Of a stretch of 64,000 nt of DNA, positions 10,164-21,394 are shown one piece after another. Under the pieces are notes generated by a model. It was not told where the DNA came from. It ran no database searches and saw only the letters and a list, made by a program, of their open reading frames with translations. Origin of the DNA: Eucalyptus grandis (lineage: Eukaryota; Streptophyta; Magnoliopsida; Myrtales; Myrtaceae); contig NC_052622.1 of assembly GCF_016545825.1 (NCBI RefSeq), positions 5,151,001-5,215,000 of the forward strand. Direction: 5' to 3'. The position numbers and the translations under genes are program-made. The number at the start of each line of letters is the position of its first letter. Position 1 is the first letter of the stretch.

Positions 10164-13100
10164 TGTCACGCCCGATCCTCGGGCACGCACACATCCTTCT
10201 CACTTGATCGATTTTATAATGCGATATCCCGGGACAATGTATCGCCGACCCTTTCATTTATTAAGCACATGCGGAAGCGATTAAAATCCCAGACAATAAA
10301 ACGATGGGATAGAAAAGCAAGGCCATATTTTTCATATTGAAATTTATAACCAACTTTTATACAAACACAAACCACTTCAAAACTATTCACATCAAAATGG
10401 AGATCTCAAAAGAAGACAAAAACTTAGATAAACTAGGCCGTACTCAAGGCCCCTCTCGAGGATTGTCTTCTTCTTCCAAAATCCTTTCTTAAGATCTCAC
10501 CTCCGAGTTCTCCTTCTCGGATTCCTCCTCCTCGCTCTTCAGCGGGGTCCTGAAATGGTTTTCCCCAAGCTGGGATGAGACTACGTCTCGGCGAGTTCTA
10601 CCCCACTAAGCCCGATTAGTAAACTATTATACTAAAGGCTGCCTAAACACGCACAGGGCGGAGGACTTACCTTGGCCTCCGATCCCACCCCGCAAGTCGG
10701 TACAATTCATAATAGGCACCCAAGCAATCATATCACCGATCGAAGCATCGATCAAATCGACCTAGTCGATTATATTCCAACAAGACCACTCACGGTCATT
10801 TCCATTCAGTCAATCAATTCACAACATCAAATCAAAGCAAGGATCAATCGACCTAGTCGATTACATGTCAAACGGACCATTCTAGGTCATTGATTCCACA
10901 CCATATATTCTTTCATCGAGTACTCGGTCACGAGCCACATCAATGCTCTCGGGCGTCAACTTCGCCAAGGTGACGTATCCACTAGACAACCGTGTGCGTT
11001 CTTTAAGGCGCCGTTTTCGCCGGTGATATCCCAAATCACCGAACCACACATGCCTACAATGATTTTATCAATAGACAATTGCGTGCGTTCTTTAAGGCGC
11101 CGTTTTCGCCATGATGTCCTTATCACCGAACCACGCATGCCTATAACCATGTACTCACTAGACAATTGTGTGCGTTCTTTAAGGCGCCGTTTTCGCCATG
11201 AATTCCATAATCACCGAACCACACATGCCTATAACAATGTGTTTAATAGACAAGTGTATGCGTTCTTTAAGGCGCCGTTTTCGCCACAAGTGACACCCTC
11301 GATCACCGAACCATACATGCCTATAACAATGTGAGTACTAGACCGATACGTGCGTTCTTTAAGGCGCCGTTTCGCCGGTGATATCCCAATCACCGAACCA
11401 CGTAGGTCCATAATAATGTATGTACTAGACCGATCGTGCGTTCTTTAAGGCGCCGTTTTCATCGTATCCCAATCACCGAACCACGTAGGTCCATACACTG
11501 ATTCAATCCCAGTAGTACCCAATTCTCTCATCATTCTACTCCCTTTACAACTCAACAAAGCATTATAAATGCTGAATAAAACATACTTGGCCATTCACCA
11601 ATCAATCATTCAATCAAATAATTAAATTAATTCAACAAAGCATTATAAATGCTGAATAAACATACTTCCATTCACCAATCGATAATTCAATCTCAATCGA
11701 TTCCAATCAATTTAGGTCTAAATCCCAAAATGTCACAATTTATTCAATTCCATAAATAATTAATTTATTTATTAATTTCAAATAAATAATTATTATTAAA
11801 AATTCAATTTAGCTCAAATCAGCCCGATTACATAAACGATTTCACCACGTCATCGGCCATTTTCAAAATCTTAATTTCTGAAAAATAAATAATTAAATAA
11901 TTAATTTCGAAAATTAAATAATTAATATTAAAAAATTCCATTTAGCTCAAAATAAAGCCCGATTAAATAAACGGACTTCACCACAGTCATCAGCATAATT
12001 TTCCGGTTCCAGGCCATCTCCCTTGAATTTTCGGAAAATAAATAATTATTTAATTTAATTCCGAAAATTAATATTTAAATACAAAAAAATCCACTTAGGC
12101 CCGAAAAGCCTAATTGGAGCCCACTAAGGGTCGGGAAAAATCCCGAGGCACTTCCAATAATTAGTAGACCACGTCTACTTGATAATTGCACAATCAATTT
12201 ATCTAAATCGCATCACAATTGACTAATAATTGCTAATTTATTCTAATCTAACAACCTAAACATAATTAATTAAATCTAAACCAACCTTAAGCATAATTAG
12301 CCAACTAATCCAAGATTAGTGAGATTACTCACCAAATCGCGCACAAATCGGATCAATCCGACGGCAGCGACGCGAGGAACGATTCTTCCCAAAGCACCGC
12401 TCGGGTTCGGGGCCGGGAAACGGCCCAAAACGGGCCCGAACCAGCTGGAAACCCATTTCGTGGGTTTCTGCCCATGGCTGGTCGGAGCAGATCCGGCGGC
12501 CAAAACGGCGAGGGAAGGCCGGCGGAAGGCGAGGGGGTCGCGGGGGAGGTCCGGCGAGGCTAGGCGGTGGCCGGAGGTGGCCGGACGGTGGCTGGTCGGA
12601 GCTGGAACAGGAGCGAACAGCGGCTGGTTCGCGCGGCCTGGGCGCGCGCGGACGGCGGAACGGCGGCGAGCGCGCGGGCAGCGGTGCGGCGGTGCGGCGG
12701 CGGGACGAGCGGCTGCTGACTTCGTCTGGCGGTGATGCTCGCTGCTTCTGATCTTCTTCGGCTTCTGGTTCGCGCACGAAGAAAAGAAGGAGAAGATAGG
12801 AGCTGGTTCTGTCGTGAGGGGGAAGAAAGAAGAGAGAGGAGAGAGAAGGATAAGCATTGACCGGTCAAAGAAAGAGAGAAAGAGGGAATGGGCGGTGGGG
12901 AATTCGCACGAGGGGTGGGCTAAAGGGGGAGGGGAGAGAAAAGAGAGAAAAAAAGAGAGAGGGAGAGAAAGAAAAAAATAAAAAGAATAATGCCATTAGT
13001 CTTATTTTATTCTTTTTCTTTCTCTTTCCTTCCTATTTTCTTCCGTCTTCATTTTCCTCCGATAATTTCTTTCTTGAAATTTCGGACTTGGCAATAAATT

Positions 13101-13301
13101 GATAGACGATGAGACGGTCCTAAAAATGAATTGTGACACGTCGAATATTCGATTCCCAAAACCAATTTAAATTTCATGATTAAAATCAATCAAACGCGAT
13201 TTTAGTCCAATCCAACCAATTAGGTAGCTTTTAGGGATTTTAACCGTGGATATATCTCTTAATGGCTTCACCCAATAGGTTAGTTAACTCTAGTGAGTGA
13301 T
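10164..13301 (-). repeat. 5' LTR of the Gypsy element, outer end lost
   Basis: 3,138 bp, closely matching 2589-5802 including array, AT-rich middle and GC-rich part. The match ends at GTGAGTGAT near 13301, where the other LTR runs about 100 bp further. The next bases are receptor-kinase ectodomain. Small indels between the two LTRs (for example in the 11700-11870 section) show they have diverged since insertion. Confidence 0.88.
10985..11490. repeat. LTR-internal tandem array, second copy
   Basis: Six copies of the same roughly 88-bp unit as at 3390-3915, with GTGCGTTCTTTAAGGCGCCG in each. The last two units have small deletions around the GGCGCC hairpin compared with the other LTR. Confidence 0.88.
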
Positions 13302-15266
13302 TGACTATGCAGCATGATCGATGCAAATGTCTATGGCGATCGTGGATTGTATGAAGGCCTTCGATTCTCGGAACATTGACACTTCATCGTGCCTCGATGG
13401 AGTCACTATAGAGCATATGGCAAATTATACCTACTTGGAGCATGGGCTAATGGCAACCATCTTCGCTCTTTTGCGCAAATTCATGAGCTTATCGTTTACG
13501 CGTTTGAAATTTCTTGGCTTCCATTTACCTGTGGGCCGGATTGCTATTGCTGCGAAATCAACGACACGTACCAAAGTCATTGCGGATCCAAGAAAAGTAA
13601 GAACCTTCGAGTTTGTTCTGTTTTCTTAGAAAGAAAGAAGAATTGTCAGGATATATTTGTTCGAAACTCGTGAAAATTGAGCTCAGTCATCTGTATATCT
13701 TTGCAGAGCCCACGTGATTTGAAAATGCCCTTTAAGATAAAATAGTTAAGTAAATACTGTGGTGGTATTTTGTACGTATAATAATACATAATTATTTATT
13801 TAATTCGAATTCTGCCAACAAATCTTAGTGGGTTGAACCCATTTACTAATCGGTTGATAATGATCTAAATAAGCGTCTCTTAAATTTGTTCAGCTTTCAT
13901 TTGTCACATATTCAACCTCTAGATCTCTTGCGGTTAAAATCGAGCGTTACCTCATGTTCATCGCCTGGGTAATTTATATGGTCTCGTGATATGGCATCAC
14001 TAACATTACTACAATCTTCTCATTGTGAAATTGATTTAATGTTACTAAATGCAAATATTTAATACACCCACAATTTTCTTGCCTTCATCCCAACATACAG
14101 TGCCATTCGTGGTTGTGAAATTCATCTTGGGAGTCCCATGGGTGATGATGTTGCTCCTGCACATATGGAGGAGAAGACACTTAGCAATGGATCAAACATC
14201 GAAGAATTTTTGTGATCTAACAATAATTTCTTGCCGATAAGATACTCTTACTCGGACATCAAGAAAATCACAAGTAGTCTTCAAGACAAGAACTAGGCAA
14301 AGGAGGGTACGATTCTATGTTCAAAGGAAGACTCTGGAGTGGCCGTGAGGTGCCGGTGAAGATTCTGAAGAAGGGGAAATCAGACGAGAAGGACTTCATA
14401 AGTGAAGTGGCTACGATCGGAAGAATTCATCATGTTAATGTGGTTAGACTGATTGGTTTTTTCTTTGATGGCTCGAATCAAGCTCTTGTCTATGATTTCA
14501 TACACAATGGATCTTTGGATAAGCACATCTTTTCATGAGGACAAGGGATTTCTCTTGCTTGCAAGGAGGTGTACAAGATTGCTCTCGGAGTAGCTAGAGG
14601 GATTGAGTATCTTCATCGAGGTTGTGACATGCAAATTCTACTCTTTGATATTACGTCTCACAACATTCTTCTCGACAAGGATTTCACCCCAAAAGTTTTT
14701 GACTTTGGGCTAGCGAGATTGTATCCTACGGATAACAATATCGTATCTCTTACTACTACAAGGGGAACCTATGGCATGGCTCTGGAGCTGGTCTATAGAA
14801 ACCTCGGAAGCGTCTCTTACAAAGCCAATGTCTATAGTTTTGGTAAATTGTTGATGGAAATGGCCAATGGGAGGAAGAGTTGGGAGGTGGTTGAAGCATG
14901 TTCTAGTTAGATGTACCTTCCTTTTTGGGTTCATGACAAACTTAGTGAAGGACTGGACATTTGGTTGAGCATATTAGGGAGGAGGATAAAAGAATAATAA
15001 GGAAGATGATAATCGTTGCTCTTTGGTAAATTCAACTGAATCCTAGCAATCGCCTTTCAATGCACAAAGTCTTGGAAATGCTAGAAGGAGAAGTAGATGA
15101 TCTACAAATACCTCCCAAGCCACTCTTTTATCCACCAAAAATGTCGACAAGGGATGATGGAACTTGGATTGACAATGGCAGAGATACTATATCCACTTCA
15201 TTGATTAGTGGAATAACTTACAAAGACCATATTGAGTATGGTACTACTAGTATTACACAAGCGTAG
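13302..15266 (+). pseudogene. LRK10L-type receptor kinase A, 3' part (ectodomain end and kinase)
   Basis: The ectodomain resumes as MAIVDCMKAFDSR, SSCLDG, TIEHMA and ends at a donor GTAAGA near 13598. The last exon starts after CAACATACAG (14100) with VPFVVVKFILG, then [10 protein letters not shown]. Kinase segments follow: [20 protein letters not shown] (ATP-site Lys kept), [45 protein letters not shown], and the tail ending SGITYKDHIEYGTTSITQA. Inactivating features are a frameshift after residue Q of AMDQ, TAG/TGA stops (for example at 14536-14538), and the catalytic HFDIKPHN changed to LFDITSHN. A Gypsy element splits it from its 5' end. Confidence 0.85.
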
Positions 15267-16975
15267 ACCCATGATAATATTTTATCTCGTGACATATGTG
15301 GCAAACAAAAACAGATCGTATTTATGATGTTTTAAGTGTAGCTCCCCTTTCTTGGCCATCATGAGATTTTACGTATGTGAAACTATTTTAATGGATCATA
15401 ATTACGATTGTATCATCTTTAGCATTTTCGTATTAAAGATGTTATTAGTTATAAGTTGCACTTTTGGATCTGATATATAATCTAGTGATGACTTTCAGCA
15501 TAGTCTTGCGAGGAGCGGGTTTGCGTTTTGGAGTCTTTGCGTAAAATACTAACTAGCACACAGGACTTCCCGGCACTCTAGTGGTCGCTATGTACGTGTC
15601 GCTTTAGGGCACACTAATCGTTGCCACTAATAAAATGACGGATGGTAAGAAATGACAAAATCTAGGAGAGATCATAAACAACAACTTCGGTTTAAACAAG
15701 GGGGAGAAGGGGACGCTTACCTACACAATAAATAGTGGATACTTTTTTTGACTTTTTGTTCCATCGGAGATTAGTTAAATAATTAAATCATGGAATAATA
15801 GGAGACATCATATTAACATTAATAAATTGGATTAATTAAATTCTTCCTTCTTTTACTAGGTTGCTTAGGTTATCATGGGCTCAAACCTTGAGTCTGTCCA
15901 GACCTCGATCCTTGACATGCCGGGCTTGGGCACCAGGGTCTCGATTTCTGGCATTGGGGTTTCAAGGCTGGCCTCAAGGTCCTGAGTCGAGGCGGGGACT
16001 CAACTTGACCTCCCTCTCCTCACGCAATGAATGATAGCAAGAGGTGATGAACTTAGACTTTCGATGAATTTGGTGGTAGTGGAGCATAATCATGATGAAG
16101 GTGGAATTCAATTAAAGGTTGTTAGGTAATTTCCTTAAATATATTTCAAGGAAGTCCTACATATGAAATATTCCAGCTCCGACAATAGTCATTCCTTTTT
16201 ATAAATGAAAAGCTAAGAGTAGAATATTCATTCTTTGACTAATTCAATTCCTCTTGAGTCAATCAACTAAACAGGACTAAAGGAAGTCTCCCAAATCATC
16301 ATAAAGAGCTAATCAATCTCGTCTCATTTTTTGACTCGGGAAGCTGTTGTATATAATTTTTTCTCAATATGACATGGAGTCGACAGTTCATGAACCATGA
16401 TCATTCTTTTTGTTGGTAACTTATTAATACCTTTTATAAGTACACTTTTAGCTATGAATTTAGCGAAAAAGTGAGTGTTCAGCCCGGAAAAGACGGACGC
16501 GGTTGTTGCTCGTGCATCCTTCCAATTTTGACCCATAATGGTCGATGATGATCTTTTTGACCTTCCCAAAATTTTGACCCATAGTGTTCGGCCCGGAAAA
16601 GTTGGACGCGGTTGTTTTGCACCTTCCCAAAATTTTCTTCTACGAGCTTTTCTAGGATGGTTCGCAGCGCATAATCTTTTGACTTTTTCTTCTGATTCTC
16701 TGTTGCTCGTCAACTTACGTTGACCGACTTTGACTTGCCAGTTGACGAGTCCCACACTTCATCTTCTTCTATTTTGTAAGATGGACCACCAACCCATCAT
16801 TTTGACTCCCAATAGGGGCAACTAACAAGATGCTACATCGTCTTCAAAAACCTTGCTCGTTCATTATACTAGCTTTCCAATCCGAGTCAATTCGTGACTT
16901 GATAAATGCCAATTTCCTGTAATTTCATTTGATTTAATTTCTTATTAATGAAAACCCTTTGAAACAAACATTGCA
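15267..16975. other. 3' flank of unit A and duplicated intergenic DNA
   Basis: No gene. 15270-15660 matches the 3' flanks after 27412, 29651, 50641 and 59586. 15740-16140 matches 45970-46900, including a block with GGCTTGGGCACCAGGGTCTC. 16330-16830 belongs to a three-copy repeat (also 47745-48060 and 50940-51150), with phrases such as CCGGAAAAGACGGACGCGGT and ACCTTCCCAAAATTTTCTTC. The 143-codon minus frame at 16324-16755 is not conserved as protein between copies and is rejected as a gene. Confidence 0.55.
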
Positions 16976-17330
16976 ATGCTAAAAAAACTAGCCCTTGTTC
17001 TCGTTTTTCTTTTATGCGGTACTATCCATGCGGGGAATTCACCTCATGTGGCAACATTACCGACATAAGCTATGCTTTTCAACTATATGGCGACCTGAGG
17101 AACTGCGGCCACCATCTTTTATTATATTTTCCAAAAAGTATAGTTGCAGTAAGCCTAATTAAGTTCGTCTTGGGAGCCCTGTGATTGGGGATACGGTTAC
17201 TCGACAAATGGAGGCGGAGGCATTAAGCTATAAACGAAAGCATGGAATGGTTCTTGCATATTTGTTTTATGAATAAAGTGGGTTATAGGATGTTAATAAA
17301 TATAGATTAATGGGACGGAAGTTTAGAATG
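16976..17330 (+). pseudogene. Miniature receptor-kinase remnant: signal peptide and ectodomain start joined to juxtamembrane
   Basis: ATG at 16976 opens MLKKLALVLVFLLCGTIHAG, a good signal peptide. Then, after a frameshift, CGNITDISYAFQLYGDLRNC appears, the start of the GUB_WAK domain. About 55 bases later the sequence reads IKFVLGAL and KWRRRH.AINESMEWFLHIC, which in full genes lies just after the membrane segment at the start of the kinase exon. Most of the ectodomain, the middle exons and the whole kinase are missing. A sister with the same architecture is at 48235-48500. Stops make it non-coding now. Confidence 0.7.
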
Positions 17331-18148
17331 ATCGATGAACACGACAGAATGCACTACCATTATAAAGTGTGAGCTGTATGTCCACTTTTTCATTTCTAAA
17401 TTATTTTCAATTGTGAAAGGTCATGTCTAAAATTTACACTTTTCAAACTTTTACTAATCTTTTCTTTATAGTTTGTTTGTTATTATTATTATTATCTGTT
17501 TCCCTCGGAGTATTCCCTATTTCATGTTGAGAATATTTAATGATCACACAAAAGATTAGGCACGTAATAAATTGTCCTGATGGAAGAAAATACTAGCTTC
17601 CTTCTTTTCCACGATCCTCTTCTAAATTAAATATGTATAATTTTTTTTAATAACAATCAAAGTTGAATATAGAATCCTCCAATCATGACTTCATCACATT
17701 TGATTTTTTCCTTCTTCAAGAAAATATGTGATCTTAATACGCGCAGCTCATATGACATTGAACTGCTACACAAGGAAAGGCATAAATCATTTTACATTCA
17801 AAAAATGCAATTTCAAAAATTAGAAAAGTTGAGGTTTGTAATAAAAAGGAATAGACATGGGAAAAATCATTATTTTAATAAGATTTTTTTTATCACCTTC
17901 AAGATAAAAGAAAAAAGAAAATATTTTCGTACCAAATGCATCACTCTAGTCTCCGGTTACAAGTAAAAGTCAAGTTGATCAAGTGCTAAATTCTGCTAAA
18001 AGATTATAAGAAGGAAGACTTTACGTATGATTCAGTCTACATGAGATTTTGCTTTTTTGTTCCCCCTTTGCCTAGATGGCCGGGTCGCCTTGTTCCTTCT
18101 CTCATCATCATTTTGAGAAAGAAACAGGTCTTTATCCATCCTGTTCTA
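17331..18148. other. Duplicated intergenic DNA
   Basis: No gene. It parallels 48500-49190: both run from GGGACGGAAGTTTAGAATGA-like sequence through AATCCTCCAATCATGACTT to the pre-promoter stretch ATTTTGCTTTT. The 93-codon frame at 17685-17966 has no motif and its counterpart is not open. Confidence 0.5.
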
Positions 18149-18774
18149 TGCCCATTTGGTTCAATATTCCAAATAGATTTTGAGACTCTAAAATCCCTTG
18201 ACCAAATGCATATAGAGTTTGGTTCGTTTTTTGCTCAACTTTTAGGAAAATATGATTGCATCTTCAAAGGGCTCCAAGGGCCTTTAGCCCAAAGAAGGTT
18301 CGGAAATCCTTTAGGAAGTTGCATTCTCGGAATGCAAGTCTTGACCCCTTTTTTACTGTTCATTTTCTCCATGGTTTGCACGAAAAAGCTGATCGAAGGC
18401 CGGAAGGGAAGTGTGGGCAGGTCACTGCCACCTAACCTTAGGCAACGTCGATCGCGCGATCCCAAGCAATGGTCACCTGAGGTCATGGTGACCTAGGCAT
18501 TGCTTGCGTAGATTGTGGCAAGATGAGTGACGCTTAGTTTGTGCGACTCGGCGACGCCGAAGGTCACACCACCCTAGGTGAGGCTGTTCGGTGGCCGGAT
18601 CTAGCCACCGGTTGCTAAACTCCAAAAAAAATTAAAAATTAAAACCTTTTTTTTTTTTTTTTTTTTAAATTTAGTAAAAGTCGTTTAAAAATGTAACTTT
18701 TATCAAACGACATTTAAACCAAAATTGTTTCCTAATGCACTTTAAAATTACAATTCAACCGAGCCAAACGGGGC
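18149..18774. mobile_element. Candidate TIR (hAT or PIF/Harbinger-like) non-autonomous transposon
   Basis: The segment begins TGCCCATTTGGTTC and ends GAGCCAAACGGGGC, which are inverted versions of each other, with possible CTA on both outer sides (18146-18148 and 18775-18777). It interrupts the promoter-to-exon interval of unit C: the sequences on either side align to a continuous stretch in unit D. The centre is GC-rich, and a poly-T run lies at 18648-18666. The plus frame at 18041-18496 has no motif. Confidence 0.5.
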
Positions 18775-18840
18775 CTACATCTAGACACCAAACATTATAT
18801 TTGGTCTAACTAGTTCGTGCTCTTTGCTATTGCATAAGCT

Positions 18841-19900
18841 ATGCACAAAGATCCAACTCCTCCTCCTCCTCCTTCTCCTTCTCCTTCTCCTACATCGGTC
18901 TTTTAGCATTGTCACAAAATCAATCGATGCTCCACCTCTTGCGGTGAGATCGCAAATATAGGCTATCCATTTCGACTGAGGGGTGACCTGAAGTTTTGCG
19001 GCAACCCTAACTATGAGCTAGTCTCCATAAAGAACCGCACCATTCTCCATTTGTACTCGGGCAAGTACTATGTATGATACATTGACTATACCAACTACAC
19101 GAATAGGGTTGCGAAATGGAAATTGCTCATCTCTTCCTCGGCACTCCTTGTCATGCACCCCCTCCAGCTACAAATGGAAGCGATATACATGCTGGAGAGG
19201 AATGTACAGGGATGACATGTTATCCAGGACCGTGGCAATCGTGGATTGCATGAAGGCCATCAATTCTTTGCTTTACGTCGAAGCTTCATCATGCTTTGAT
19301 GAGGTCGAATTTTTGAATTTTTCTAGTACGAGAAGGCGAGTATATGCCATGGTTGATGCGAATGTTTCGTTTATTAGAATATTTAAATAATAAACCACGT
19401 ATTCATCTAACAGCTTAAGCTTATAGAACAGTTGGCGGTGGTCTCACAAAATCTCACATGGTATCAGAGTTAAAAGGTCCTAAGTTTGAATTTTCCAGGC
19501 CCCTATTTGCCTTCCCAATTAAATTTCCACGCTTAGTACTAGGCAAAAAAATCAGACTAAGCGTGAGGGGGAGTGTTAGAATATTTAAATAATAAATCAC
19601 GCATTCATTTAACAGCTTAAGCTTTTAGAACAGTGTGGTCCTACAAAATCTCACGTTGTCCGTAGAAATTGCATGCACTATAAAGCTTATGGCAATGATA
19701 CCATTGTGGGTTGATCACAACAATCTTCATAGCTATGCGCAATTTCATGAACAGATGGTTTATGGTTTTGAACTTTCATGGCTTAAAAAAGCCTGTAAGA
19801 TGCATTCTAAATACTATTGCTACATCGACGCTACGAACCTAATTAATTGCATAAAGGTAAGTATTTATGATTTGTTCAGTTTTCTCAATAAATATATTTG
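18841..19900 (+). pseudogene. LRK10L-type receptor C, ectodomain only
   Basis: The start TAAGCTATGCACAAAGAT matches unit E, but an extra base shifts the signal peptide into proline codons and a stop. Beyond it, in another frame, CGEIANIGYPFRLRGDLKFC, GNPNYELVSIKNRTILHLYS and NYTNRVAKW follow. The domain end survives as [16 protein letters not shown] near 19736-19784. A TRIM retroelement (19372-19653) sits in the coding sequence. A possible second exon is visible near 20194, but no kinase exon follows before unit D, so the gene was truncated by deletion as well as mutated. Confidence 0.8.
19372..19653 (+). mobile_element. TRIM retroelement 1 in ectodomain exon of unit C
   Basis: Two repeats of about 85 bp (19372-19458 and 19574-19653) start T[AG]TTAGAATATTTAAATAA and end AAATCTCA(CA). 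Directly after the first is TGGTATCAGAG, the Met-tRNA primer site. Before the second lies AGCGTGAGGGGGAG, a polypurine tract. The centre is only about 115 bp and noncoding. CGTT occurs at both outer edges (19368-19371 and 19654-19657), perhaps part of the target duplication. A degraded relative lies at 50155-50250. Confidence 0.8.
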
Positions 19901-20924
19901 GTTGTGAAATTTCATCTATACGAAAACTGAGCTTGGTCATTTGTATATCTTGAGCTCATGTGATTTGAAAATGGCCATTAAGATCAAGTAGTTATATAAA
20001 TGCTATTGGGGTATTTTATAAGTATGATAATGAATACATTTTTATTCGTTTGTTTATTTGTTTAGTTCAAATTCCGACCACAAATCTTAATGAATTGAAC
20101 TAGCACACTTGTTGCTTGATTGTGGTAAATAGGTATCTTTTAAAATTTTTCAGCTTTCACTTACGTATTCAATTTCCCTTGTAGGAACTTATATCCTCTT
20201 AACGCTGCCCAAGTCACCCTTTTGTCCAACAGAAGTGTCAGCTGCTAGGCATCAGACGCTATGTCAAATTCATCAATTACTGCAACAATTTATCGAGATT
20301 AACAGCTTGAGTACAGCAGTATTACTAGACGAGAATAGGAATATTCAAATCACAAAAAGAAAAAAAAAAATCAGTTCAGCGGGGTTAACAAGTGTCTGAG
20401 GGCATTTTTTTAACAAAATCCTATCGGAATACTGTCATTAGGTAGAGATATTGTGGACGACGGCATAAAATTATTTTACATATATATTATTTGAATAAAT
20501 TGTGTGATATGTGATATGATGTTAATTAGTGGGATGAGAGTTAGGGATGATAGGTACAACACTATAGAATGCACTACAATTTATAAAGTGCAAGGTTTTT
20601 CTCAGTCTTCATATTTTCGAATTGCGCTTCTTGATTATAAAAAGTCATTTTACACACGACTTTTCATAAGTGAGAATGGCAATTCAAAAATATGAAAAGT
20701 GAAGAAACATCTCACGTTTATAGTTATGTATATATTTTCCTACCATTTGATCGCTTTCTTCCCGATTATACAAATGTAGAGTTTATGCATCATTCTGCAA
20801 ACAGGATTTCATGAATAATCTTTGAGCATCTAGCATTAGGCCTTTTTTCCCTTTGTCGGACAATGAGAGCTTAAAAAAGAACTTATGGCAATCGGCTAGA
20901 ATTTCCAATCGTTAAAAAATGAAT
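19901..20924. other. Intron-like and duplicated intergenic DNA
   Basis: 19910-20200 matches the intron after exon 1 in other units (GAGCTTGGTCATTTGTATAT, then CCACAAATCTTAATGAATTG). From 20480 the sequence resembles the stretch after the mini remnants (TATATTATTTGAATAAATTG). No coding region is visible. Confidence 0.45.
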
Positions 20925-21250
20925 CGATATGACCTTTCCGACTTTCATTTCGGAATCCATATTCCGATCTTATAATCTACACCCTCATCCCAGACCATGA
21001 CCATCGGCCGTGCCGGGCCTAGGTTCACTCTGAGCTTGCTGCACGGCTGCGTTGGGGTGGCCCACGCCGACGTTGATTCAACTCTAGATTCGTCGCGGTG
21101 CACGAAGTTTCTTCTAGCGCCTGTCTCGCTCGTTGACGGGCTTTTTGACTTTTCAGACGACCAATCCCAGTCTTTTCCTTCTCTCACACGTCCCATTTTG
21201 TGGTCGCCACACCCCAAATCACTCACTTCCACACTGATTAGTTTGTAGTC
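20925..21250 (+). promoter_or_regulatory. Upstream module of unit D
   Basis: Same module as 2209-2510, here with GCCGTGCCGGGCCTAGGTTC, TTCGTCGCGGTGCACGAAGT, the W-box phrase TTTTTGACTTTTCAG (core TTGAC) and CACACGTCCCATTTTGTGGT. It ends about 145 bp before the unit D start codon. The promoter role is inferred from conservation and position. Confidence 0.5.
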
Positions 21251-21394
21251 AACGATTTTTCCTTCTCTTTCTCATTATCTCAAGAAACGGAGCAACTGAA
21301 ATTATTCCTCTCATCTTCATCCATCTCTCTTACATCTCCACGCTAAACAATAGATTTTCCTACTCGACTCGTGTCCTCTCCTATTGCATAACCA

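Larger units (their letters stand above)
2589..13301 (-). mobile_element. Ty3/Gypsy chromovirus-type LTR retrotransposon inserted in receptor-kinase exon 1
   Basis: Two near-identical long repeats (2589-5802 and 10164-13301) flank a 4.36 kb centre encoding, on the minus strand, remnants of reverse transcriptase, RNase H, integrase and a C-terminal chromodomain-like segment. That is the Gypsy gene order. A tRNA-Met-type primer site and a polypurine tract lie at the expected inner borders. Read on the minus strand the LTR begins TGTGACATCC and ends GTGACA. About 100 bp of the upstream LTR end (right side, beyond 13301) is missing, so no target duplication can be read. All frames are broken, so the element is dead. 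The centre is short for a full chromovirus, and the gag part is unrecognisable. Confidence 0.9.

Noticed and set aside
16324..16755. 143-codon minus-strand frame
   Set aside because: Its counterparts at 47737-47955 and 50946-51146 do not preserve the frame or peptide, so it is duplicated noncoding DNA.
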